This document shows positions 1 through 8,173 of a DNA stretch of 64,000 nucleotides, piece after piece. Both the position numbers and the translations under genes were made by a program. This stretch comes from Cognatundibacterium rivi (GTDB lineage: Bacteria > Pseudomonadota > Gammaproteobacteria > Burkholderiales > Burkholderiaceae_D): the NCBI RefSeq assembly GCF_018139565.1, contig NZ_JAGSPK010000002.1, forward strand, positions 372,001 through 436,000. The letters run 5' to 3'. Below the pieces are notes generated by a model, which saw only the letters and a program-made list of their open reading frames with translations, was not told where the DNA came from and ran no database searches. Position 1 is the first letter of the stretch, and every line of letters starts with the position of its first letter.

Positions 1-18
1 GGGCCAAGACAACACCCC

Positions 19-61
19 GCGAGCCCCGAACATGTTTAGTGAACGGGGACTCGCCTGTTTT
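19..61 (+). terminator. Hairpin, possible terminator at the left edge
   Basis: Arms 19-28 (GCGAGCCCCG) and 44-54 (CGGGGACTCGC) pair with one bulged base. On the plus strand they are followed by CTGTTTT. A weaker outer pairing (GGGCC at 1-5 with GGCCC at 63-67) lengthens the stem. It may stop transcription entering from the left or insulate the convergent small gene at 73-309. No terminal inverted repeat of a Tn3-family element is recognisable here. Confidence 0.4.
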
Positions 62-72
62 CGGCCCGTTGA

Positions 73-309
73 TTATTTAGCCAGCCTGTATCGGTAGCGC
101 AATTGAACGATATAGGGCCGAATGAAATCAGCGGCCGCCTCCCAGTCGTCATCCCTGGCAATAGAAATACTCCAGTTGCAACCGACGTCATCCAGGTAGC
201 CCAAATGGAATACGCGACCCAGTTTGATATTTTTGTGATCTTTGTATTGTTTGTATTTGGCTCTGATTAACTTCTGTAGTTCTTTTCTTTTTATAGTAGC
301 CCGCTTCAT
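73..309 (-). CDS. Small hypothetical protein downstream of tnpS
   Basis: A 78-residue basic protein I do not recognise. Its N-terminus is lysine/arginine rich (MKRATIKRKELQKLIRAKYK), and a short segment with aromatic residues follows (about residues 32-50). The ATG has a good ribosome site (GGAGAACGG, about 5 nt upstream), and the gene starts 51 bp after the tnpS1 stop on the same strand, so it is probably cotranscribed with tnpS1. No catalytic motif is visible. It may be a passenger of the transposon's resolution end. The ribosome site and placement favour a real gene; the function is unknown. Confidence 0.5.
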   Translation of the reverse strand: MKRATIKRKELQKLIRAKYKQYKDHKNIKLGRVFHLGYLDDVGCNWSISIARDDDWEAAADFIRPYIVQLRYRYRLAK

Positions 310-360
310 TTTCCGTTCTCCATCAGATCGTCATAGTCCAGCTTTAGATTCGAAGATTGC

Positions 361-1374
361 CTATTGATTGTCTGAATTGCGGCGCAACAGGCTTCCAGCG
401 GCGTTCTCTTCGAACTGGCTTGCTTCTTCAATGTAGCCTTGCACGGTTCCGTCATGGCGCCAGCCGCCTTGGCGCTTGATGTCGCGGAAGTCGGCGCCGG
501 CGCGGTGCGCACTGGTGGCCATGCCGCGGCGCAGGCTATGGCTGCTGAGCTCGGGCACGTAATCCAACTGCGCCTGCTTGGCGCACTCAGCCAAGATAGT
601 ATTCACGCTGGATTCATGCAGTGCGTCGGCACCGATCTTGCCCCATTTATCGACGCGGCGGAAGATCGGGCCGGACGTAATACCGGCGGCGGCGAGCCAG
701 GTTCTGAGGGCGGTTGCCGGGCAGCAGACGTCGTCGCCATATGGGATAGCCTTCACGATACCTTCCCCCTCCTGGTCCGTCTTGGAGCGCGGCAAGGTGA
801 TCGCGATGCCTTCCGCTTGCCATTTGATGAATTCCACCTCCAGGCTCGCCACCTCGCTACGGCGGAATCCGCCAAAAAAACCGATCTGCAGCAACGCGCT
901 ATCGCGTTTAGCTTTGACGGTGTCGAACTGCTCCAGCGCAACGATGATGCGCTCCAAGTCTTCCACCGGCAGGGCTTTGGCCTTCTTTTTTGGCTTACCG
1001 TGGACCCGGGAGATCCCGGTCAACGTTTTACGGACCGTCGGGAGCGATGCCGGATCCGGAAAGCCCTGATGCACGTGCCACTGGGACAGCGCCGTCAGAC
1101 GCAGCGCCAGCGTGCGGGGATTCAACGCGGCCGCATGGGCCAGCAGGTAGTGGATGATGACCGGTTCATCCGCCGGCAGCGCCCCACCCCAGGCCAGGAA
1201 GTGCTGGATAGCGGAGCGGTAGGCGCGGCGCGTATTGTCGGATGTGGCGGCCGCGAGCAGTGTGGCATGCTCCTGCAGTTCCACAGTAGAAGGCGTACCG
1301 ACGTTACGCAATTGTGGCGGCTTGCCCAATTGACTTGGAGCGCTTGTAATTTCCGGGATGGTATTTTCTGGCAT
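361..1374 (-). CDS. tnpS: TnpS-type tyrosine recombinase (copy 1)
   Basis: A 337-residue tyrosine recombinase with an N-terminal SAM-like core-binding domain (about residues 30-125; SDNTRRAYRSAIQHFLAWGG) and a complete catalytic domain: Arg171/172 in GGFRRSE, Lys198 (RSKTD), His279-x-x-Arg282 (SSHSLRRG), Trp305 (GGWRHDG) and the nucleophile Tyr314 (VQGYIEE). It is divergent from a KfrA-like coiled-coil gene, which is the arrangement of tnpS/tnpT in Tn4651/Tn5041-group Tn3 transposons, where the pair resolves cointegrates at a site between the genes. Very similar to copy 3 (31620-32639). It is most likely the resolvase of the mobile element carrying tnpA at 17308. A stand-alone integrase is the alternative. 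Confidence 0.88.
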   Translation of the reverse strand: MPENTIPEITSAPSQLGKPPQLRNVGTPSTVELQEHATLLAAATSDNTRRAYRSAIQHFLAWGGALPADEPVIIHYLLAHAAALNPRTLALRLTALSQWHVHQGFPDPASLPTVRKTLTGISRVHGKPKKKAKALPVEDLERIIVALEQFDTVKAKRDSALLQIGFFGGFRRSEVASLEVEFIKWQAEGIAITLPRSKTDQEGEGIVKAIPYGDDVCCPATALRTWLAAAGITSGPIFRRVDKWGKIGADALHESSVNTILAECAKQAQLDYVPELSSHSLRRGMATSAHRAGADFRDIKRQGGWRHDGTVQGYIEEASQFEENAAGSLLRRNSDNQ

Positions 1375-1442
1375 GGGATGTCGCTCAGAATTGGGTTTTG
1401 TAATGGTGATTTTTCAGCATAGCACAAACCTTAGCCCAATAA

Positions 1443-1470
1443 CACGCGATAAACAACCTTATCGAGTGTG
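1443..1470. other. Putative rst core site, module 1
   Basis: Inverted arms CACGCGATAA (1443-1452) and TTATCGAGTGTG (1459-1470) are separated by a 6-bp spacer (ACAACC), in the tnpS-tnpT gap. This is the geometry of a tyrosine-recombinase crossover site. Equivalent GATAA-spacer-TTATC sites lie in the other two tnpS-tnpT gaps of the window, with different spacers. In Tn4651-type elements the resolution site (rst) lies in this gap. Confidence 0.65.
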
Positions 1471-1518
1471 TGAATTATGATTTTCTTGAATTTAATTAAT
1501 TCATTATATATAGTTATA

Positions 1519-1533
1519 TTACGTAATACGTAA
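1519..1533 (+). promoter_or_regulatory. TACGTAA repeats before tnpT (module 1)
   Basis: TTACGTAATACGTAA holds two overlapping palindromic half-sites, 26 bp before the tnpT1 ATG. A matching array occurs in module 3 (32761-32782) and a degenerate one in module 2 (22236-22265). The conserved place suggests a binding site for the KfrA-like N-terminal domain of TnpT, either to autoregulate or as an accessory part of the resolution site. That binding role is inferred. Confidence 0.55.
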
Positions 1534-1558
1534 CACATAATCTTATCCGAGGCTCACT

Positions 1559-2596
1559 ATGGCGCGTGCAGGCATTCTCTATTCCGATGTTGTTAGAGCC
1601 GCATCTTTATTGGTCGAACAGGGTAAATCGGTCACGGTCGACAATGTGCGCGAAGCGATGGGCGGCACCGGCAGCAAAAGTACCATCGCACCGATGCTGA
1701 AGCGCTGGAAACTGGAGCACCAGGAACAGGTCGAGGCATCTACTGCAGGCCTCTCTGCAACGCTGATACAGGCGGTCAAAGTTGTCTACGACCATCTGCA
1801 AGCTGAGGCGGGACAACAAATCGAATTGGCGCAGCAACGCCATCGGGATGAGCTCCAAGCGATGCATAAACAGGGACAGCTCCTGCTGGACGAAAAGACG
1901 GCGCTAGCCCGAAGGAGCGATGCACTCGCGGCAGAAGTGAAAAACGCAGATCAGGCAATCGCTAAACTGCAATCGGAAAAACAAGTAATGAGCGTATCGC
2001 TGGCGACACTGGAAAGCGACCGATCCGGGCTTCAGCTTCGTTTGGCGGATAGGTCGGCCGAAGTCGCCGCGCTCAATCAACAGTTGACGCTGGCACGGGC
2101 TCAATTCGATCATTATCAGGAAGCGACCGCCGCGCAGCGCGCCGAAGAAAAGCAGGCCTATGAACATCGTACCGCACGGTTAGAGCTTGATCTCGCCGCC
2201 AGCCACCAGAGATTGCTCGGGCAGCAGTCGACTCTCGCAGTCCAGGAAACGCAAATTTCGCATTTGAACGCAGAAAACGACCGCTTGCAGGAACTGAATA
2301 GCACTATAAACGACGAGGTGGCACTGCTGCGCTCTGAACGGAATGTCTTGGCGCATGAGTTAAAGGTAATGTCATCGACGTGCAAAATAGCGACTGAACG
2401 CGAAGCCTCCAGCCAGCACACTCTGGCGTCGAATGAGCAGCTTCTCGCCGTTCGGACGCGAGAAACATACCTGCTTTCGGAACAGTTGACGAAGGCCGAA
2501 TTGCTGTCAGAACGCCTGAATCAGGAAAAGATCGAGCTCTTGCAGCGTTGCGCCACACTAGAAGCCACCGGAAAAGGTATCGGCACTTCGCAGTAA
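1559..2596 (+). CDS. tnpT: TnpT-type KfrA-like coiled-coil protein (copy 1)
   Basis: 345 residues. The first 55 or so (MARAGILYSDVVRAASLLVE; ...VREAMGGTGSKSTI) match the KfrA_N DNA-binding fold of plasmid KfrA and transposon TnpT proteins. The rest, to about residue 330, is a long coiled coil rich in Q, E, L and A. TnpT of Tn4651 assists TnpS in cointegrate resolution. The ATG follows GAGG with a 6-nt gap. The start motif MARAG is shared with copies 2 and 3. The next gene, a DNA methyltransferase, begins 18 bp after the stop, so transcription from the tnpT promoter may run into the defence-like operon. Confidence 0.85.
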   Translation: MARAGILYSDVVRAASLLVEQGKSVTVDNVREAMGGTGSKSTIAPMLKRWKLEHQEQVEASTAGLSATLIQAVKVVYDHLQAEAGQQIELAQQRHRDELQAMHKQGQLLLDEKTALARRSDALAAEVKNADQAIAKLQSEKQVMSVSLATLESDRSGLQLRLADRSAEVAALNQQLTLARAQFDHYQEATAAQRAEEKQAYEHRTARLELDLAASHQRLLGQQSTLAVQETQISHLNAENDRLQELNSTINDEVALLRSERNVLAHELKVMSSTCKIATEREASSQHTLASNEQLLAVRTRETYLLSEQLTKAELLSERLNQEKIELLQRCATLEATGKGIGTSQ

Positions 2597-2614
2597 ATAG
2601 GTACAATAGCAACA

Positions 2615-3952
2615 ATGCTTCCGCCAGAGGTCAATGATCAATCGGCCATCGAAGCCATCTTGACAATCAATGCAAATCAAACAACATACATGACTCAGAT
2701 CGCACCTGCAATTGTCAAACGAAATGAGGGCTCGGATAGCCTGGGGCGCTACTACACCAAGACGGATATTGGCGGACTCTTAATTGATCAAATGGCAGGA
2801 CTTTCCCCAAATCGAGTCCTTGACCTGGGCGCTGGCGCCGGCACATTATCGAGGGCAGCATTACAGCGTTGGAAAAATATCGAGCTACTGACCGTAGACG
2901 TCGACACCGCGGCGCGCACTCACCTTCGAAAGCTTTTTAAGTCTACACACGGTGTCAAGCACAGCCACATTCATGCGGACGCTCTAAGCGATCGACTACC
3001 GAAACTCATCTCGGCGAGAGCTAACTCAATCGATGCTGCAGTTTGCAATCCTCCTTTTATCATTCCGAAATGGCGAAAAGGTTTTGCTCAGATTGTTGAA
3101 GATGCAGGCTTTAGTGGTTGTCTGCCCGTTTTATCTGAAGTCGACGCTGCGTTGCTTTTCCTTGCTCAAAACTTGCGCCTGATGAGCGCCAACGCTACAT
3201 TGGGCATCATCGTTCCGGACAGTCTGATTTCCGCATCAAAATATCGACTGTTCCGCCAAGAGCTCCTGCAAAGATACGCTATCCGAAAGGCGATTCGATT
3301 GCCGCGGCATTCGTTTCAAGGCACCGACGCTCAGGCTTATATCCTAGTTATTAGCAAGGACAGCGCAGCGACCCAGCAAATCCCTCTCCAAAAATTTGAT
3401 GTCGGCTCCGATATGAGCTCCGAACTCCTGGTGGATGTAGATGCAGCGATTGATCGCCTAGATTTTGATTATCACGCGCACAGAGGGAAAACGCGTTCTT
3501 CCAAAAAATCTCACATCACACTTGGCTCCATTGCATTGGACATCAAGCGAGGTTCGCTGACAAGTTCAGAAACTAGAGCATTTAATTTTCCTGTTTTTCA
3601 CACCACCGATATGCCGGTCGATCTCGCAGGTGAATGGTGTGACCTTCGGCAGTTCGGAAAGTCGCAATACCACGCTTCGACGGATAGACATATCGTTTGT
3701 GCGGAGCCGGGAGACATTTTGTTAGCGAGAGTAGGCAGAAATCTGGAACATAAGGTTCTCGGTGTGGCCAGTGGATATCCGGTTTTAACAGATTGCGTCT
3801 ATAGGATCAGAGTTCCGGAAAAGGCTCAGCAAAAAATACTTAAACAACTCATTTCATCTGATGGGCAAGCGTGGTTGGCATCCCGCTGTTACGGCGTCAG
3901 CGCAAAGCAGTTGTCAAAGGCTGACTTGCTTACTTTTCCCGTTTCAGTTTGA
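2615..3952 (+). CDS. N6-adenine DNA methyltransferase fused to a specificity-like domain
   Basis: 445 residues. Residues 44-60 (GRYYTKTDIGGLLIDQM) resemble the YYTP-type entry segment of HsdM-like enzymes. Motif I is VLDLGAGAG (68-76) and catalytic motif IV is NPPF (145-148), so the amino-methyltransferase core looks intact. From about residue 290 (HITLGSIALDIKRG; AEPGDILLARVGRN; KQLSKADLLTFPV) the chain resembles one target-recognition domain of a type I HsdS subunit, implying modification and specificity in one chain. It lies 18 bp after tnpT1 and 52 bp before an AAA ATPase gene; no restriction endonuclease is nearby. It probably modifies host adenines as the self mark of the next two genes. 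Methyltransferase identity is firm; the system role is inferred. Confidence 0.82.
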   Translation: MLPPEVNDQSAIEAILTINANQTTYMTQIAPAIVKRNEGSDSLGRYYTKTDIGGLLIDQMAGLSPNRVLDLGAGAGTLSRAALQRWKNIELLTVDVDTAARTHLRKLFKSTHGVKHSHIHADALSDRLPKLISARANSIDAAVCNPPFIIPKWRKGFAQIVEDAGFSGCLPVLSEVDAALLFLAQNLRLMSANATLGIIVPDSLISASKYRLFRQELLQRYAIRKAIRLPRHSFQGTDAQAYILVISKDSAATQQIPLQKFDVGSDMSSELLVDVDAAIDRLDFDYHAHRGKTRSSKKSHITLGSIALDIKRGSLTSSETRAFNFPVFHTTDMPVDLAGEWCDLRQFGKSQYHASTDRHIVCAEPGDILLARVGRNLEHKVLGVASGYPVLTDCVYRIRVPEKAQQKILKQLISSDGQAWLASRCYGVSAKQLSKADLLTFPVSV

Positions 3953-4004
3953 TATTGCCCCAAAAAAAAGAAATGATACTTTTTTGACTCAGGATTAACT
4001 CTAA

Positions 4005-5690
4005 ATGGCAGAATTTGAAGAGCGCGCAGATCAACTTTCGTTAAACTTGATAGACACGACCCTGGCTGACGGGGAAATATTTAAAAACGCGAGACGAAAG
4101 CTTCTTAGCACTGGAGCAAAGCTATTGGTTGGGCCGCGGGGAACCGGAAAAACTCATGTAATGCGGTACACCTATTTGCATGCTATGCAAACGGACTCTG
4201 CACCGCTCGTGCTATATGCTAATTTTAGCCGCTACCTCAATTTGGAACCATTGCTAAAAAAAGCCCCCGATGCCCTGAAACGCTTTCATTCCTGGGTAGT
4301 GGCCAAGCTGCTGTTGAGTTGTTTCGATTTCCTCAGTGACAAAAAAGAGGCCTCGTTATTTTTGACCGGCAAGAACCCTTTATTTGACGAGATCAAGCTG
4401 CGGGAGCTTGTTTCATTGCTGGAGCGCGGAAGCGGTACCGAGCAATATGAAACTTATGGTCAAAACCTAACCGTTGACCATGTGTTAGACGCTGTCGATT
4501 TATTACGGAAGAAATTCTCGCGCAAGCGCGTCGTGCTACTACTTGACGATGCAGCCCTCAGCTTAGCAGATCAGTATCTGATTGCTTTTTTTGAGATATA
4601 CCGTCTGCTCAAGACTGAATTTGTTGCACCCAAGGCGTCGGTCTATCCTGGATCAACACAATACGGCCCCACATTCCATGCGTCGCATGAATCGGAGGAG
4701 GTTCCACTTTGGCTTTCCGTTGAAGACGCCGAGTATTCCCAGATTATGGGCGATATTGCAACGCGCCGCCTTACGTCGACCGAACTCGCCGGCATCAATT
4801 CGGACACATTCGAATCTTTCAAATTTGCTGCTTTCGGCATACCCAGGGCTTACTTGCGCTTATTGCGTGAATACTTGGACGTTCAAGCCGGCACATCGCA
4901 GCAAAAAATAAATAAGATTATTGAGCGCCAAACAGAGCTGATTGGTGCGGAATACGATTCGTTAGGAATTAAACTTAAGCAGTTTTCGTCACTGGTTGCA
5001 ACCGGCCGAAAATTTTTCGAACGGGCCGTTGCCAGCGTTGCCGCTGCAAAAGGGCTTGAGCCGTCCGCGCGCAATATTATTTTCGCGCTCAAGCAGGACA
5101 GCGATCGAAATCCTCTAGCGGAGCGCATGCTACGGTTTTTAATCGAAGTTGGCATGCTGTATCCGCTGCAAGCGGTGTCTCACGGCGTCAACAGAAAATA
5201 TGATCGATTCATTCCCCACCTCGCCTTTTTACATGCGCAGGGTGTTTTTCGGGAAGGCAGAGGATCATCGTCAAAAGATGTGCCCCAATATATGCAGCGG
5301 CCGCTAGCGAAACAGCCCATTAGGCGAACTCTGTCCACTGTGTTGGATCCCGACGAACTGGCAAGCCTGAAGCTGGACCTGCCACCATGTCAGGCATGCA
5401 ATACTGCCCGCATCAATGAGTCTCAAAGATTTTGTCACAACTGCGGGACAGAACTGGTTGGCTCTTCATTGTTTGAAGAATGCATGAAGCTTCCTTTGGA
5501 GGAAGTCCCCGGCATTAGCGACACCTTGATTGCGCGAATCCATCAGTCGACCAAGCTGCGGACAGTCGGGCACGTCTATGCGGCACAGAATGCATCTGCG
5601 GATCTGCAACAAGCAAGTTATGTAGGGCCTGTGCGCGCCGGCGAAATTATTGGCAAAGTAACCCTCACGGTAAACGAATTTCTTTCCTGA
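4005..5690 (+). CDS. AAA-type P-loop ATPase with C-terminal zinc ribbon
   Basis: 561 residues. The Walker A motif is GPRGTGKT (43-50) and a Walker B-like VVLLLDD lies at 176-182; the N-terminal half resembles ORC/CDC6-like or STAND-like bacterial ATPases. A CxxC...CxxC zinc ribbon (about 462-484, CQACN and CHNCG) is followed by a short helix-hairpin-helix-like tail (EEVPGISDTLIARI...YVGPVRAGEIIG). Zinc ribbon and HhH suggest nucleic-acid contact. It sits between the methyltransferase and a HEPN gene (3 bp gap), so it is a candidate sensor or motor of a three-gene defence operon. ATPase assignment is solid; the substrate is unknown. Confidence 0.75.
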   Translation: MAEFEERADQLSLNLIDTTLADGEIFKNARRKLLSTGAKLLVGPRGTGKTHVMRYTYLHAMQTDSAPLVLYANFSRYLNLEPLLKKAPDALKRFHSWVVAKLLLSCFDFLSDKKEASLFLTGKNPLFDEIKLRELVSLLERGSGTEQYETYGQNLTVDHVLDAVDLLRKKFSRKRVVLLLDDAALSLADQYLIAFFEIYRLLKTEFVAPKASVYPGSTQYGPTFHASHESEEVPLWLSVEDAEYSQIMGDIATRRLTSTELAGINSDTFESFKFAAFGIPRAYLRLLREYLDVQAGTSQQKINKIIERQTELIGAEYDSLGIKLKQFSSLVATGRKFFERAVASVAAAKGLEPSARNIIFALKQDSDRNPLAERMLRFLIEVGMLYPLQAVSHGVNRKYDRFIPHLAFLHAQGVFREGRGSSSKDVPQYMQRPLAKQPIRRTLSTVLDPDELASLKLDLPPCQACNTARINESQRFCHNCGTELVGSSLFEECMKLPLEEVPGISDTLIARIHQSTKLRTVGHVYAAQNASADLQQASYVGPVRAGEIIGKVTLTVNEFLS

Positions 5691-5693
5691 CCT

Positions 5694-6539
5694 ATGGCTA
5701 CTACTTTCCGCTGCCGCCTAACACTTAGTGTCTCGCCCGCCAATCCGCCTTTGATTACCGAGCAGCTTTTTGACCAGCAATATAAAGAATCCACTGATTC
5801 ACCGATCGATGAATTTCTCACCCGACTGCAAGCAATTAATAGGCTTGCACCGCAACCAACGAATTTCGATCCATTTCAAGGCCAGTTGGTTCTGCTAGGA
5901 GTCATCGCCGCCGTAGAAAGTTATTTCCGCACCTTATTCAGACGCTTAATCGCTTTCGATTCAATTTGCCAGGAAAGCGTACACGAGCGGGACGTGTCTT
6001 ACGGCGCAGCTATCCATTTGCCAAAGGACATGCTTCCCGAGGCAATGTTAGAGCGTATTTCATTCGTGAGTAGCGAAAACATCACGAAAGCAATTCGGGA
6101 GATGCTAGCAATAAAAGGAAATTTGCCACCGGATTTGGATACCGCTATCAAAGATTACGCCCGAGTCTGCCAGTTAAGGCATTGCGCGGTACATCGGTTC
6201 GGAAAATTAGGCGTCAGCAACGCTATTTCACTAGGTTTGACTGGGCATAAATCGCTGTTGGAAAAACCCTTGAAGCTGGATTATGTCGCTCTTCAAAACA
6301 CGATTGCCATCTCGACCGGTTTGGTAAAGACATTGAATAATTTCTTGTTCAACGAGATGCTTTCTCGCCTTCCAGCGGCAAATTGGACAACTCAATACGT
6401 GCGAGATAAGCCTCTGTTTTTGAGCTACTACAAATTATTTTCTGACAAAGTAAGTACGAATCGTTCGGCACAACCCAGCCAAATCTACAAACAATTCCTG
6501 AAGCAACGTGCACTGTTTGCCTCTGGGAACAGGTTATAG
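5694..6539 (+). CDS. HEPN-domain protein, putative ribonuclease effector
   Basis: 281 residues, mostly helical. Residues 162-167 read RHCAVH, an exact R-x4-H motif, the active site of HEPN RNases found in toxins and defence effectors. A long helix at about 63-90 (LVLLGVIAAVESYFRTLFRRLI) resembles the first helix of RiboL-PSP/MAE-type HEPN proteins, which often have a conserved Glu there. The gene begins 3 bp after the ATPase stop and ends 10 bp before a HAD gene, so it belongs to the same transcript. I infer an RNA-cleaving effector held in check by the ATPase and methyltransferase. No named system with this gene order comes to mind. Confidence 0.65.
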   Translation: MATTFRCRLTLSVSPANPPLITEQLFDQQYKESTDSPIDEFLTRLQAINRLAPQPTNFDPFQGQLVLLGVIAAVESYFRTLFRRLIAFDSICQESVHERDVSYGAAIHLPKDMLPEAMLERISFVSSENITKAIREMLAIKGNLPPDLDTAIKDYARVCQLRHCAVHRFGKLGVSNAISLGLTGHKSLLEKPLKLDYVALQNTIAISTGLVKTLNNFLFNEMLSRLPAANWTTQYVRDKPLFLSYYKLFSDKVSTNRSAQPSQIYKQFLKQRALFASGNRL

Positions 6540-6549
6540 AATACGTCAT

Positions 6550-7164
6550 ATGAAACCAATTATCGCCTTGGACGCAGATGGCGTACTTCTCGACTACCAC
6601 GAAGCCTATCGATATGCCTGGAACAAAGCATTTGACGTGATGCCGGCAATACGTGATCCTCAGGCCTATTGGCCTATCGACCGCTGGAATGTACGTCGAC
6701 TGGTAGGAGAGGAACTGGCTCATTTTCGAGCGAGTTTCGACCAGGATTTTTGGTCAACGATTCCCGCGATTAATGGTGCGGTCGACGCCTGTCTGCGACT
6801 TCACGATGCCGGCTATGAATTGGTTTGTGTCAGCGCGATTGAATCGCAGTTCCAAGCCGCGCGCCTACAAAACTTGCGAGATTGTGGCTTCCCAATTCAG
6901 CGCGTCATAGCTACCGCTAGTACAGGCACCCACACGAGCCCTAAAGCCGCAGCACTACAGGAATTACATCCGATAGCGTTCGTCGACGACTACTTGCCCT
7001 ATTTACGAGGTATCCCAAGCCACATACATTCCGCCCTCGTGCTACGCGAACCGAATGGAAGTCCGAACATCGGAGAGGACCAGGCGGTGGTCCATTCGCG
7101 ACATGCCGATCTTGCTGAATTCGCAACCTGGTGGCTTGGGGCCGAACGCCGATGCAGGCCGTAA
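6550..7164 (+). CDS. HAD-superfamily hydrolase
   Basis: 204 residues from the ATG at 6550. The upstream in-frame ATG at 6508 lies inside the HEPN gene and is unlikely. Motif I is DADGVLLD near the N-terminus (nucleophile Asp and acid/base Asp in DxDx[VT]), and motif IV-like FVDDYLPYL follows at about residue 143-151. Members hydrolyse phosphate esters; the substrate cannot be told. It is 10 bp downstream of the HEPN gene with no clear ribosome site, suggesting translational coupling. It could be the fourth gene of the defence-like operon (for example processing RNA 2',3' or 5' ends) or simply an adjacent passenger. Confidence 0.72.
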   Translation: MKPIIALDADGVLLDYHEAYRYAWNKAFDVMPAIRDPQAYWPIDRWNVRRLVGEELAHFRASFDQDFWSTIPAINGAVDACLRLHDAGYELVCVSAIESQFQAARLQNLRDCGFPIQRVIATASTGTHTSPKAAALQELHPIAFVDDYLPYLRGIPSHIHSALVLREPNGSPNIGEDQAVVHSRHADLAEFATWWLGAERRCRP

Positions 7165-7347
7165 CGGAGGAACGTTGGTTTATCTCAGCCGAGGTTTGAC
7201 GGTGTCGGTGACTAAGCATGCCAAGATACTTGACTTCCTACAGCAATCGGCCCGTCAAATGGGAATGGGTTTCAGTTGCCTCCACGTTGGGCTGCGTCCA
7301 TGGGGTTTCGCTACGAGCTTTAATTGGCAAAGGTATGTTGCTTGAAA

Positions 7348-7376
7348 TAAACCCTCACGGCGACCATGAGGGTTTA
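7348..7376. terminator. Hairpin between the HAD gene and flgB-like gene
   Basis: A perfect 10-bp stem, TAAACCCTCA with TGAGGGTTTA, and a 9-nt loop, but without a T-run on either side. It lies between convergent genes (HAD on plus, flgB-like on minus) and may terminate both weakly. The rest of 7165-7462 holds no gene I can support; the small reading frames there have no recognisable product. Confidence 0.45.
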
Positions 7377-7462
7377 AGGCGTACAAATTCCATTCGCCGA
7401 CGCGGGTCTTCGCGGGTAATTGGTTCGGCATCGTCCTCCTTGTAATGAACCATTTTTGCTAT

Positions 7463-8059
7463 TTAGTAGGGAGTGCCCTTTAAGAGATCCTCCATTTTCT
7501 TATGGTGTCCTTTCACTCGGTCCACTTCATATTGATACATCAGCGCATTTGCCGCAAATTTAACGCGCTCCACATCCATATCAACGGTGTTGCCGTCAAC
7601 ACTCCCTTGACTTGGAACGGCGTACTTGACTTCGACTGATTCGACCGTCCTTCCTGTACGAAGTGCTTCTTGGATATCGATGTCGACCGCCTTGTAGCCC
7701 GGCGTGTCGGCGTTCGCGATGTTTGACGCCAACAGCTGCTGGCGATAGGCACGAAGCGCTAACGCACGTTCGTGGAAAGCGTGGCCTCCGGCCTCGTTTT
7801 GCGATCCGGTCAATTGAAAATGCGCGGGCGGCGCGTTGGTCAGCGATTGCAATCCTGGCGTTACCGGCGACGTGTTTTTTACATTCTGCACCCCAACCGA
7901 AGGTGCCGGTGTGGCAATGGTTGTCGCAGCTTTCTCTTTGACGCGAGCCAAGGCCTCTGAAAAGGTTCCGTTAGAAATCGTAAGCGGTTTCTGCTCTCCT
8001 TTTGCGGGAGAGACGGTGCTATTCAAAGGCAAAATGGGAGTTCCTGAGAGGCGTTCCAT
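7463..8059 (-). CDS. flgB: Orphan FlgB-like flagellar rod protein with N-terminal extension
   Basis: 198 residues. The C-terminal 110 carry the FlgB signature: ALALRAYRQQLLASNIANAD then TPGYKAVDIDI, and DGNTVDMDVERVKFAANALMYQYEVDR. FlgB is a proximal-rod protein of the flagellar basal body, normally about 130-140 residues and encoded first in flgBCDEFG. Here about 90 extra N-terminal residues (Ala/Pro/Thr/Ser rich, low complexity) precede it, and no other flagellar gene is nearby. The ATG has GGAG 7 nt upstream. Position between a defence-like operon and czcCBA suggests horizontal transfer. It may be a spare rod protein or an unrelated exported protein reusing the rod fold. Confidence 0.75.
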   Translation of the reverse strand: MERLSGTPILPLNSTVSPAKGEQKPLTISNGTFSEALARVKEKAATTIATPAPSVGVQNVKNTSPVTPGLQSLTNAPPAHFQLTGSQNEAGGHAFHERALALRAYRQQLLASNIANADTPGYKAVDIDIQEALRTGRTVESVEVKYAVPSQGSVDGNTVDMDVERVKFAANALMYQYEVDRVKGHHKKMEDLLKGTPY

Positions 8060-8173
8060 GTAAGTCTCCAGTGAATGACGAATCCATCAAACAGATCTAT
8101 TTACTGCAACCATCAAGTTATCCTGGCCAGGCGAGTTACTCGCTCCGAGCAACTGCGCCTGGCCGAGCATTTT

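Noticed and set aside
1-67. Left-edge hairpin as an integron attC site
   Set aside because: No clear attC core sites, and the adjacent recombinase has no integron-integrase context; better as a terminator-like hairpin.
439-1422. Long plus-strand open frame opposite tnpS1
   Set aside because: The minus strand encodes an intact tyrosine recombinase with all catalytic residues; the plus frame is a shadow.
7218-7445. 75-codon plus-strand frame after the HAD gene
   Set aside because: No family likeness, overlaps other frames and runs through the hairpin at 7348-7376.
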